NCBI RefSeq assembly: GCF_027451485.1
Contig: NZ_DAIDJE010000043.1
Span: 1 to 64,000 of the forward strand
DNA length: 64,000 nucleotides
Reading direction: 5' to 3'
Source: Bradyrhizobium sp.
Lineage (GTDB): Bacteria; Pseudomonadota; Alphaproteobacteria; Rhizobiales; Xanthobacteraceae
Both the position numbers and the translations under genes were made by a program. The notes beneath the pieces are model-generated. The model ran no database searches. It was not told where the DNA came from and worked only from the letters and a program-made list of their open reading frames with translations. Positions 1 through 7,374 of this stretch are shown here, piece after piece. The first letter of the stretch is position 1. Each line of letters opens with the position of its first letter.

Positions 1-45
1 GGCCCAGACGGCGAGGAGGGCGATGATCGACAGGAGGCGCGCCAA
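1..45 (-). CDS. Possible N-terminus of an exported protein, cut by the window edge
   Basis: Reading leftward from a TTG at 45, the fifteen codons to the window edge spell a short basic start followed by a hydrophobic run (LLSIIALLAVWA), which looks like a signal peptide. A purine-rich stretch (GGGGAAA) lies just upstream. The rest of the gene is outside the window, so the product cannot be named. It would be transcribed in the same direction as the quinoprotein genes that follow. The call is weak because so little is visible and the start is not ATG. Confidence 0.3.
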   Translation of the reverse strand, partial: MARLLSIIALLAVWA

Positions 46-163
46 CTCTGTTTCCCCAAGTAAAGGACGATTCTCTTCGTCCCTGGCCGATGATCCATCA
101 GAACCGCGGCCTCCGCACTTCATCGGAAGTCGTATGCGTCGAGTCCCATCCTGGCGGCAGCCT

Positions 164-304
164 AGTGCCCCCTTTCCGAAGCTCGCGTTGCGCCTCGGAA
201 AGTCATGGGCACTAGCTAACTTATTGATGCCTGTACCGCTTCATCGACCTGAAGTCCCTGATCGAATTCGCCGCTTGTGGTGCAGGGACTTCAGATCGGC
301 GTAC
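164..304. repeat. Dispersed intergenic repeat, copy A
   Basis: This segment matches 55016-55179 over most of its length: both begin with a CTTTCCGAA / TCGGAAAG inverted pair and share the stretch around AAGTCCCTGATCGAATTC. In this copy a perfect 12-bp inverted repeat (249-260 with 283-294) encloses 22 nt and could form a stem-loop. It ends exactly at the stop codon of the binding-protein gene at 304, so it may act as its 3-prime end. No coding capacity is evident. Confidence 0.75.
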
Positions 305-1380
305 TAGTCTCCGCTGACGGGAGGGTGGTAATAGAGATGGACGTCGAGCTCTTTGGCCGGGCCGACGAGCTCGGGGCCGCCGAGGTCTGCGAGCGTCCTG
401 AACAGTTTGCCCGCATCGGCAATCTCCGCATCCAGCGGCTGCTTCGGCAGACCGGCGCGTGTGCGATCGCGCAAGGCGCGGAATGTCGCCTCATCCTGGA
501 CCTTCATCAGCCGACGCAGCGCGTCCCATTCGGCATCCGAACTCGCCAGAATGTCATTGGCGGCCTTGGTCATCGCCAGGAAACGATCGACCGCGCCGCG
601 GTGGGTGCTCGCGAACGCCTCCGGAAAAACATAGCCGACCATGGCGATGGGCTCGGCGGCGCCGAGTTCGCGCTCGGCGTCGTGCACATCGAGCAGCGAG
701 CGGAATCCCGAGGCCTCCAGCCGCGCGCAGAAATTCCAGAAGTTGAGATTGGCGTCGGCCTCGCCCTGCTGCATTTTCTGGAACATCAGCGGCGGCGCGC
801 CATATTGCAGCGTCGTCTCGCGCCTGAGGTCGATCCCGCGCTTGAGCGCGGCGGCTCGTACGATAAGCCAGCTCTTGTCGAGCGGGCCGCCGGCCACCGC
901 CAGTACGCGGCCCTTGAGACCGGAAATATCCTTGATCGGCGAATCCGCCTTCACCATCACCGCGCCGACCGCGCTGGAATACGGATAGAACACGAGCTTG
1001 CTGCCGAGCGCCCGTTCCCTTGCGACCCAGAGCCAGTCGGAGATCGCGACATCCACCGATCCACTGTTGATCGCCAGCTTGCCGGCATCGGGGGAAGCGA
1101 ACTCGCTGGCGCGAAGCTCCAGCCCGGCGCGCTCCGCGAGGCCGTGGCGGCGGATAACGTCGAGCACCCAGGCAAAAGTGCCGGTCGCCTGGAAGCCGAC
1201 CCGCAACGTATCGGCGGCGGGCGCCGGCGCCCCTGACATCAGGAGCGAAAATAATGCGAGGCAGAACAAGCGCGCCGGCCCGGTCCGATGCCGGGCCTTC
1301 CCATGGCCGGGCCCGGGGGACTTCCGCGCGCTGATGGAGGCGAGGAAGCGCATTTTGCGTAAGCTCAGGAGTGAACCCAT
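304..1380 (-). CDS. Periplasmic ABC-type substrate-binding protein (NMT1/SsuA-like), orphan
   Basis: A secreted protein of 358 residues (349 if the ATG at 1353 is used). A basic leader and hydrophobic core end at an AxA site (PAPAADTLRVGF). The mature part reads like an NMT1/SsuA-type periplasmic binding protein: an early GFQ.TG block, a 'DISGLKGRVLAVAGG' lobe motif and a mid-protein ligand loop. No permease or ATPase is adjacent. It lies downstream of the cytochrome and quinoprotein genes on the same strand but is separated by about 560 bp. Quinoprotein clusters often carry a periplasmic binding-protein-like partner (MxaJ/XoxJ), so a maturation or chaperone role is possible, but this is inference. 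Neither start has a convincing ribosome site. The stop abuts repeat copy A. Confidence 0.75.
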   Translation of the reverse strand: MGSLLSLRKMRFLASISARKSPGPGHGKARHRTGPARLFCLALFSLLMSGAPAPAADTLRVGFQATGTFAWVLDVIRRHGLAERAGLELRASEFASPDAGKLAINSGSVDVAISDWLWVARERALGSKLVFYPYSSAVGAVMVKADSPIKDISGLKGRVLAVAGGPLDKSWLIVRAAALKRGIDLRRETTLQYGAPPLMFQKMQQGEADANLNFWNFCARLEASGFRSLLDVHDAERELGAAEPIAMVGYVFPEAFASTHRGAVDRFLAMTKAANDILASSDAEWDALRRLMKVQDEATFRALRDRTRAGLPKQPLDAEIADAGKLFRTLADLGGPELVGPAKELDVHLYYHPPVSGD

Positions 1381-1599
1381 GGGCAGGATAAGATCAGCAA
1401 CGCGAGCAGGATGAAACATGCGGTCCACTTTACGGCCCGCAAAGAGCTGATGCCAGACCGCCATTTGCGGCAATAAGTCCGGTTCCTGACGCGGGCGGAG
1501 ATGTCTGGCTTGGATTGTCAAATCAGCTGGTTCGTCGTTCCAGGGCCCGCCGCTTGGCGCGAGCCCCATCGCGCCGCATGAAGATTCGGACGAATGATC

Positions 1600-1930
1600 G
1601 CCGGGTTCGTCTCCGCACGCCCCCGAATGACGGCCATTGTTCGAGCCACACCGCCGCATCCCCGCGGCGAGATGTCGCCCGGGCGACGCTACATCGTCCC
1701 TCGGAAGCAAGAGGGCGCAGGGAAAGCCGGATGCCTTGCGCACCCGCAGCCTCGCGTCCAAAGAAAAAAGGACACGAGTTAGTCACCACAGGTACGCCGG
1801 AGCGATGCGGCCTTCCCTGCGCGATTGGCTTTAACGGCTGCTTCGTGCTTTCTCTGGTGATCGGGCTTTCTTGCCACCATCGCCTTCGCGCCGCCCGTCC
1901 TGCCGCGCCAAGGCGTCCATCGTATCTCTG
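1600..1930. repeat. Dispersed Bradyrhizobium-type repeat with spurious reading frames
   Basis: The gap between the binding protein and the cytochrome gene (1381-1937) holds no convincing gene. From about 1600 to 1930, forward reading frames spell text such as KAGC-x-AHPQPRV and HELVTTGTPERCGLPCA. I recognise this from memory as the product of a repeat very common in Bradyrhizobium genomes and often annotated as hypothetical proteins. I treat it as a non-coding dispersed repeat. Its extent is approximate because only one copy is in the window. Confidence 0.55.
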
Positions 1931-1937
1931 CCCAACC

Positions 1938-3296
1938 TCACTCCTTCACCGGGCAGGTGTGGTTCGTTGAGTCCTCGCCTTTCGCGCCCTGGATCTGATG
2001 CAGGGTCGTCTGGTCGAGCGCGGGTGCATCGCTGGTCGGGAACGGCTTGCTGCCTGCCGGATAGCAGTTCACCGCCAGCACGTAAGCGAGGACATCGGCA
2101 TATTGCTCCGGCGACAGCGAGCCGGGATTATTGGCCGGCATCGCGCTGACGACCATGTTGCGCATGTCCGCCACTTTCCATTCCAGCATCTTCGCCTTCC
2201 TGAGGAAGGCCGCGCCGCCGATCGGCGGTGCCGAGGCGCCGCCCTGCAGATGATTGCCGTGACAGGACGAGCAGTTGCTGTCGAACACGGCCTTGCCCTG
2301 TTCGGCCTGCTGTTCGGTGTAGAGCGCCGGCACATCGCCGGACGTGCTACCGGATTTAAAATCGGCGGAGTTGGCGTCGGCCGACGCGGCATCTGCAGAT
2401 TTGGCGTCGGCAGAGTTGGCGTTGCCCGAGTTGGGATCACCTGACTTTGGATCACCTGAATTGGCATCGGCGGATTTGGGAGGATCTTTCGGGGCAGGCG
2501 TTGCCACCGCGGTCTGCGCATCCGCACAAAGCTTGCCGGAGGGATCAACCGCTGCGCTATGCAGGATGATGGCATTGCCGCGAACCGCGACATCGCGCAC
2601 ACCGAAGGCTTCGGGGAGACGGGTCGTCCCCTCCTCGCGCGGAACGGCCACATAAGTCAGATAGCCCTTGATGACGCCATAGAGCTGAGATTGCGCCGGG
2701 ACCTGATCCGGCGCGGCGCAGCCGGACATGACCCTGGCTCCCGGCGGCACGCCGAGATCGGTGGTGGAGAGCGCGCCGCGCAGGCCGCCGAGCACACCCG
2801 GCTCCGACGACCGCCCGGCCGCAACCAGCAGCGACTGCAAGGCGTCCGAGGTCGCCGACCAGAACTCCTCCAGTGCGTCGGCCTTTGCGGAATCGGAAAG
2901 ATGCGTTTGCGCCACTTGCAGGTTGACCAGCGCGCCCTGCACCGCCGGTCCCCACACGCTTTCGCCGGCGTGCGCAGAGAGCCAGGAAAGATGCGCGATG
3001 GCGCCCGCGCGATCGCCCGGCTCGCCGCCAGTCGCCTGAGAGCCGGGCCCGGCCAGCGCCTCGGCCGCGCGCTGCGCCTGCTGTTTGTAGGGCTCGGCAT
3101 TGGTTGCGGTCACACTGGAGGCCGAACTCAGCGCCGCAATCGCAGCGTCGATATCGGCGAGCGCCTTGATCGCCTCCTGATGCGGATTGCGCGTTTGCTC
3201 CGCGGCTCGCGCGAGAGCGGTAAGGGCAAAACATGCAAGGATCGCCAGCGCGGCGGCGATGATCCGCCGCCGCGCCGCTCGTGGAAAGCTCATCAT
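1938..3296 (-). CDS. Exported c-type cytochrome, probable electron acceptor of the adjacent quinoprotein
   Basis: A 452-residue protein with a signal peptide (AALAILACFALTALARAAE). The N-terminal ~260 residues are an alanine-rich helical region I do not recognise. A low-complexity linker (about residues 275-315) follows, and then one cytochrome c domain with heme motif CSSCH at residues 342-346 and a likely axial Met in the SAMPANNPGSLS segment. The ATGATG start (3296/3293) sits 10 nt after the stop of the PQQ dehydrogenase with a GGGGA ribosome site, so the two are co-transcribed. The natural role is to take electrons from the quinoprotein in the periplasm and pass them to the oxidase. Length is unusual: partner cytochromes of this kind are normally under 250 residues. 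Confidence 0.8.
   Translation of the reverse strand: MMSFPRAARRRIIAAALAILACFALTALARAAEQTRNPHQEAIKALADIDAAIAALSSASSVTATNAEPYKQQAQRAAEALAGPGSQATGGEPGDRAGAIAHLSWLSAHAGESVWGPAVQGALVNLQVAQTHLSDSAKADALEEFWSATSDALQSLLVAAGRSSEPGVLGGLRGALSTTDLGVPPGARVMSGCAAPDQVPAQSQLYGVIKGYLTYVAVPREEGTTRLPEAFGVRDVAVRGNAIILHSAAVDPSGKLCADAQTAVATPAPKDPPKSADANSGDPKSGDPNSGNANSADAKSADAASADANSADFKSGSTSGDVPALYTEQQAEQGKAVFDSNCSSCHGNHLQGGASAPPIGGAAFLRKAKMLEWKVADMRNMVVSAMPANNPGSLSPEQYADVLAYVLAVNCYPAGSKPFPTSDAPALDQTTLHQIQGAKGEDSTNHTCPVKE
2353..2472 (-). repeat. 15-bp tandem repeat, eight units, inside the cytochrome gene
   Basis: Eight consecutive 15-bp units, each starting GA on the plus strand and roughly GANTTGGCATCGGCN, lie in frame within the cytochrome gene. 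They encode pentapeptides of the form S-(A/G)-D/N-x-(N/K) and make a flexible acidic linker between the unknown N-terminal region and the heme domain. Because the unit is a multiple of three, gain or loss of units would change linker length without a frameshift. Confidence 0.8.
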
Positions 3297-3306
3297 CGCG
3301 TCCCCG

Positions 3307-5022
3307 TTACTGCGCGGCCTGCTTCTGGCCACCGGAGACGAATGCGGTCAGCACGGACGGGCCGCTCACCTTCAGCTCCGGAACCTTGAGAAAGCCGGGA
3401 TCGCCGGAGGCGACCAGCACGTAGCGCTTGCCGCCTTCGACGAAGGTCGCCGGCGCGGCGATGATGCTGGCCCCGGTATCGTGCTGCCAGAGCAGCTTGC
3501 CGGAGTTCGCGTCATAGGCATTGAAATGGCCGTCCAGCAATCCGGTGAAGACGATCGATTCCTTTTCCTGCGGGCGGCGAGAGGATTGATAGTTCATGAC
3601 CAGCGCCCCGCCGTTGGCGGGCAGATCGAGATGATGGCGCCAGTTGAACAGTCCGGTCGCGACGTCGATGGCGCTGAACCAGCCGCTGTTCGGCCCCACC
3701 AGCTTTGGAAATCCGCCGCCGAGATAGAACTGGCCGGCCACGAAGGTGGCCTGCTTGTTTGCAGTCCACGAGCCGCACTGATTGCTGCTCGGCACGTAGA
3801 AGGCGTTGGTCGCCGGATCATAGGCGGCGCCGTTGAACTCGACCCCGCCATTGGTGTTCGGACAGGCATAATTGGTGCCGCCGATTTTCGGCGGGGTGTC
3901 CTGGTTGAACTGATAGCTCACCGGCGTCTGGCTGACGAGATCGCCGTTCTCGGCGTTGAGGATCCAGAAATTGCCGGCCTTGTCTCCGGCTGCGGCAAGT
4001 TTCATCTGCTTGCCGTCGACGGTGCCCGTGAACAGAACGGGCGGCATCGCCGGATCCCAGTCGTGCGTGTCGTGGGCGATGAACTGGTGATACCATTTCA
4101 TCTTCGGCTGTGCGGTGGAGATATCGAGCGCGACCATGGAGTTGGTGTAGAGGTTCTTGCCTTCACGCACGGCGCCGAGAAAGTCGGGCTGCGGATTGCC
4201 GGTGCTGACATAGAGCGTGTCGGTGCCGGGATCGATCGCGACGCCGCTCCAGATCGCGCCGCCGCCGCGTTTCCAGGAATCGCCGCTCCAGCTGTCATGA
4301 CCGGGCTCGCCCGGCTTCGGCACGGCATCCCACTGCCATATCCGGTTGCCGGTTTTTGGATCGAAGGCGGCGATATTGCCGATGCCGCCCCAGTCGCCGT
4401 CCGACACGCCCATCAGGATCTTGCCCTTGTAGGGAACCGGCTGCATTGAATAGAAACTGGTCTTGATATCCTCGACCGTCTGCTTGTCCCAGATGACCTT
4501 TCCGGTCTTGGCGTCCAGCGCGGCGAGATGGCCGTTAAGCATGCCGATGAAGACCATGCCGTCATAGACGGCAACGCCGCGATTGCGCGGAAATCCGGTC
4601 AGCTGCTCGACTTTCGGATTGTATTTCCATTTCAGCTCGCCGGTTTTGGCGTCGAGCGCGTAAATGTCGTCGCGGTTCGAGGTGATGTAGACCATGCCGT
4701 CCCAGACGATCGGCGAGGTCTCGGTCGGGCCGTTGCCCGGAATCTTGAAGGTCCACGCCACCTTCATCTGGTCGACGTTTTCCTTGCTGATCTCGTTTTC
4801 CGCGAGCTGGCGATTGTCGCTGTAATCGCCTGCGGGCAGAATCCAGTTCGCGGTATCCTTGGCGGCATCCACCAGCGCTTGCGAGGACGGGCCGGATTGC
4901 CCGGACGAAGCCTGCGGCTGCCGGGACTCCGGCTGCGATGTGTCCGAGGCGGCAAGACCGGATCCAGTGAACGCGACAACGGCGGCGCTGGCCATCAGCG
5001 CCATCTGCAACGAACGTAGCAT
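3307..5022 (-). CDS. PQQ-dependent alcohol dehydrogenase (quinoprotein), lanthanide-type signature
   Basis: A 571-residue exported eight-bladed propeller enzyme that oxidises alcohols in the periplasm using PQQ. The leader ends near GSGLAASD. Propeller motifs (LDAKTGELKWKY, LDAKTGKVIWD, YDANSGKLLWQ) recur. The catalytic Asp lies in HDTHDWD (D321), and the residue two along is also Asp (D323), which is the added metal ligand that marks lanthanide-using XoxF/PedH-type enzymes. N276 (STGNP) fits the conserved metal Asn. Two oddities: the usual vicinal Cys-Cys pair near the PQQ is replaced by G-F-P (143-145), and the metal-ligating Glu (normally GAExG) appears as Asp (D210, in DGDWGG). The ATG at 5022 follows GGGAGG at 7 nt. 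The cytochrome gene starts 10 nt downstream. The substrate is not identifiable. Confidence 0.85.
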   Translation of the reverse strand: MLRSLQMALMASAAVVAFTGSGLAASDTSQPESRQPQASSGQSGPSSQALVDAAKDTANWILPAGDYSDNRQLAENEISKENVDQMKVAWTFKIPGNGPTETSPIVWDGMVYITSNRDDIYALDAKTGELKWKYNPKVEQLTGFPRNRGVAVYDGMVFIGMLNGHLAALDAKTGKVIWDKQTVEDIKTSFYSMQPVPYKGKILMGVSDGDWGGIGNIAAFDPKTGNRIWQWDAVPKPGEPGHDSWSGDSWKRGGGAIWSGVAIDPGTDTLYVSTGNPQPDFLGAVREGKNLYTNSMVALDISTAQPKMKWYHQFIAHDTHDWDPAMPPVLFTGTVDGKQMKLAAAGDKAGNFWILNAENGDLVSQTPVSYQFNQDTPPKIGGTNYACPNTNGGVEFNGAAYDPATNAFYVPSSNQCGSWTANKQATFVAGQFYLGGGFPKLVGPNSGWFSAIDVATGLFNWRHHLDLPANGGALVMNYQSSRRPQEKESIVFTGLLDGHFNAYDANSGKLLWQHDTGASIIAAPATFVEGGKRYVLVASGDPGFLKVPELKVSGPSVLTAFVSGGQKQAAQ

Positions 5023-5134
5023 GAGCGAACCTCCCGATCTTTCGGATTTGTGGGAAGGGAACGGCGCCGTGCTTCGAACGTTGCTATGAGACGTTTCATT
5101 CAAAAGAAATTGAAGTGAGCGGCGCGAACGACTT

Positions 5135-5824
5135 TCACTCCTGCGCTGCCCTCATCGTCTCCAGCAGCGAAGCCGAGTCGCTGACCCAGCCGAAAATGCC
5201 GCCCTGGGCCTTGATCATCTTCAGCCCCGTCTCGTGGAATTCCGGAAAATACGACGCGCAGCCGTCACCGAGCACGATGCAGCGATAGCCGCGGTCGTTG
5301 GCTTCGCGCACGGTGGTGTGAACGCAGACCTCGGTCGTCACGCCGCACACCAGAAGGTTCTCGATACCGTGCCGCTTCAGCTCATCGCCGAGCCCGGTGG
5401 CGTAGAAGGCGCCCTTCCCCGGCTTGTCGATCACGATCTCACCCTCGCGCGGGTAGAGCGCGGCAATGATGTCATGCCCAGCCTCGCCGCGAATGAGGAT
5501 CCGTCCCATCGGGCCGGAATCGCCGATGCGCAAGGAAGGTGCGCCGCGCTCTACCTTGGCCGGAGGCGCGTCGGAGAGGTCAGGCAAGTGCCCCTCGCGG
5601 GTGTGAACGACGAGCAGGCCCGCCTCGCGGGCAGCGGTCAGCACCGCCGCAACCGGCTTCACTGCACGCGACAGCTGTGAGACATCGTTGCCCAGCGTCT
5701 CGCCAAAGCCGCCGGGCTCCAGAAAATCCCGCTGCATGTCGATGATGACCAGCGCCGTTTTCGCGAAGTCGAGTTCGATCGGCGCGGGCTCCGCCTTCAG
5801 AACGCCTTTCCCGGGTTTGTTCAC
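5135..5824 (-). CDS. Isochorismatase-family cysteine hydrolase, biuret-hydrolase paralogue
   Basis: A 229-residue cytoplasmic amidohydrolase closely related to BiuH encoded at 9473. The Asp-Lys-Cys triad is present (D29 in IIDMQ, K134 in DKPGKG, C167 in VCVH), as is the Gln of KMIKAQGG (Q207). This family hydrolyses small ureides and carbamoyl compounds. I start it at GTG 5824 because a perfect sigma-54 promoter (5863-5877) lies just upstream, which rules out a TTG at 5878, and a GGGAGG sits in the short leader. It is divergent from the BMP transporter/biuH operon, so a role on a related nitrogen compound (for example triuret, ureidocarboxylate or biuret itself) is likely, but the exact substrate is not readable. 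Confidence 0.8.
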   Translation of the reverse strand: MNKPGKGVLKAEPAPIELDFAKTALVIIDMQRDFLEPGGFGETLGNDVSQLSRAVKPVAAVLTAAREAGLLVVHTREGHLPDLSDAPPAKVERGAPSLRIGDSGPMGRILIRGEAGHDIIAALYPREGEIVIDKPGKGAFYATGLGDELKRHGIENLLVCGVTTEVCVHTTVREANDRGYRCIVLGDGCASYFPEFHETGLKMIKAQGGIFGWVSDSASLLETMRAAQE

Positions 5825-5862
5825 GACGTCTCTTGCCCTCCCGTCTCGATACCCGTGGAGCA

Positions 5863-5877
5863 GCAAGCGGCGTGCCA
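5863..5877 (-). promoter_or_regulatory. Sigma-54 (RpoN) -24/-12 promoter for the hydrolase at 5824
   Basis: On the minus strand the sequence reads TGGCAC, five bases, TTGC, an exact match to the sigma-54 core. Transcription should begin near 5852, giving a leader of about 28 nt that contains the GGGAGG ribosome site and the GTG start at 5824. Confidence 0.75.
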
Positions 5878-6001
5878 AGGGCGCTGCCGGCTCTAAATTA
5901 AAGGGCGCCGGAATCGCGGCCGCAGGATTTTGGAATCCCGATTTGCCTGGTCCCCCTCAACCCGCTCTCGGCCGCCCGCCTGGTTTTTGGGCGTTCCGGC
6001 T

Positions 6002-6040
6002 GTCGAGTCCCGGCTCCGCACCGTGCGGCGCGGCCTCGAC
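6002..6040. promoter_or_regulatory. Dyad between two divergent sigma-54 promoters, possible activator site
   Basis: Within the 440-bp gap between the divergent genes, GTCGAG (6002-6007) pairs with CTCGAC (6035-6040) around a core CCGCAC-C-GTGCGG (6016-6028). A dyad placed between two sigma-54 promoters could bind an enhancer protein, but it does not clearly match the NtrC consensus, and hairpins are common at this GC content. Apart from this and the two promoters I see nothing else in the gap. Confidence 0.3.
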
Positions 6041-6170
6041 TCCCCGATTGCTCAAGTCTCTCGCATACAATTCAAGGAATCTGCCGTGTTTTTAATCAGC
6101 GCAAATGCGCCCCGTCGCCCTGCGCGAGTCTTTTGCCAATCAAACCAGACAGATACGCGAAACTGCGTTC

Positions 6171-6185
6171 TGGCACGAAGCTTGC
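6171..6185 (+). promoter_or_regulatory. Sigma-54 (RpoN) -24/-12 promoter for the BMP transporter/biuH operon
   Basis: TGGCAC, five bases (GAAGC), TTGC is an exact sigma-54 core. Transcription should start about 11-12 nt beyond, near 6196, leaving a leader of roughly 70 nt before the ATG at 6265. It fits control by nitrogen limitation through an NtrC-type activator. Confidence 0.8.
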
Positions 6186-6264
6186 GACACGCTCTGCTGG
6201 GCCCTGCCGACCGGTCGAGGCCAACAGATGGCAGCGGGAATGATCCGCACGGGGAGTAGTCAAA

Positions 6265-7374
6265 ATGGATTTCAGCAGCATTTCACGACGGCGCCTGTTG
6301 CAGGGAAGCGCGGCGCTGACACTCGGCACGGCGCTCGGCGCACGTAGTGCCGCCGCTGCCGACACCACGATCGGCTTCATCTATGTCGGCTCGCGCGACG
6401 ACTACGGCTACAACCAGGCGCATGCGGCCGGCGCCGCCGTGCTGAAGAAGATGCCAGGCCTCAAGGTGATTGAAGAAGAGAAGGTGCCGGAGACCGACGC
6501 GGTCGAAAAGACCATGGAGTCGATGATCAATCTCGACGGCGCGACGCTGCTGTTTCCGACCTCGTTCGGCTACTACAATCCGCACGTCAAGAAGACCGCG
6601 AGCAAGTACCCGAAGGTGCGTTTCGAGCACTGCGGGGGCCTGTGGACCGACAAGGACCCGAAAAATGCCGGCAGCTATTTCGGCTATATCGACGAGGCGC
6701 AATATATCGCCGGCATCGTCGCCGGCCATACCTCGAAGAGCGGCAAGCTCGGCTTCGTCGCGGCCAAGCCGATCCCGCAGGTGCTGCGCAACATCAACGC
6801 GTTCACGCTCGGCGCCAGGCTCGCCAACCCGAAAGCCACCACGCAGGTGATCTTCACCGGCGACTGGTCGATGCCGGTGAAGGAAGCCGAGGCCACCAAC
6901 AGCCTGATCGATCAGGGCGTGGACGTTCTGACCTGTCACGTCGACGGCCCGAAGACCATGGTGGAGAACGCCGCCCGCCGCGGCGCCTTTGTCTGCGGCT
7001 ATCACGTCAACCAGGCCCCGCTGGCGCCGAAGGCCTATCTTACCGGCGCCGAGTGGAACTGGGAGGCGCTCTATCCGAAATTCGTCAAGATGATGGCTTC
7101 CGGCGAAGGCATTCCGAACTTCTACCGAGGTGGTCTGAAGGAAGAGATCGTCAAGGTGTCGCCTTACGGTCCGGCGGTTTCGGAAACGGCGCGCAAGCAC
7201 GCCGACGAGGTCAAGGCCAAGTTCATGGCGACGGGGCTGACCATCTTCAAGGGCCCGCTGGTCGACAACAAGGGCAAGACCGTCATCGCCGCCGGCACCG
7301 AACGCGGCCAGAAGGATCCCGAGCTCGAGAAGATGGACTATCTGGTCGAGGGCGTGATCGGAGCGACTGCGTGA
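6265..7374 (+). CDS. BMP-family ABC transporter substrate-binding protein
   Basis: A 369-residue periplasmic receptor of the basic-membrane-protein (BMP/PnrA/Med) family. The leader has a twin-arginine motif (SRRRLLQG) ending at SAAAAD. The mature start DTTIGFIYVGSRDDYGYNQAH and later segments FVAAKPIP and TGDW are typical of BMP receptors, which bind nucleosides or, in several proteobacteria, purine or ureide compounds. The ATG is preceded by GGGGAG at 8 nt. Its TGA overlaps the GTG of the first permease, so they are translationally coupled. Because the operon also encodes biuret hydrolase, its ligand is probably biuret or a related nitrogen-rich compound (inference). Confidence 0.85.
   Translation: MDFSSISRRRLLQGSAALTLGTALGARSAAAADTTIGFIYVGSRDDYGYNQAHAAGAAVLKKMPGLKVIEEEKVPETDAVEKTMESMINLDGATLLFPTSFGYYNPHVKKTASKYPKVRFEHCGGLWTDKDPKNAGSYFGYIDEAQYIAGIVAGHTSKSGKLGFVAAKPIPQVLRNINAFTLGARLANPKATTQVIFTGDWSMPVKEAEATNSLIDQGVDVLTCHVDGPKTMVENAARRGAFVCGYHVNQAPLAPKAYLTGAEWNWEALYPKFVKMMASGEGIPNFYRGGLKEEIVKVSPYGPAVSETARKHADEVKAKFMATGLTIFKGPLVDNKGKTVIAAGTERGQKDPELEKMDYLVEGVIGATA

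Noticed and set aside
1594-1970. Small forward ORFs after the binding protein
   Set aside because: They match a dispersed repeat, not genes.
6002-6040. Claim that the dyad is an NtrC site
   Set aside because: The half-site spacing does not fit the NtrC consensus as I know it, so it is listed only as a possible site.
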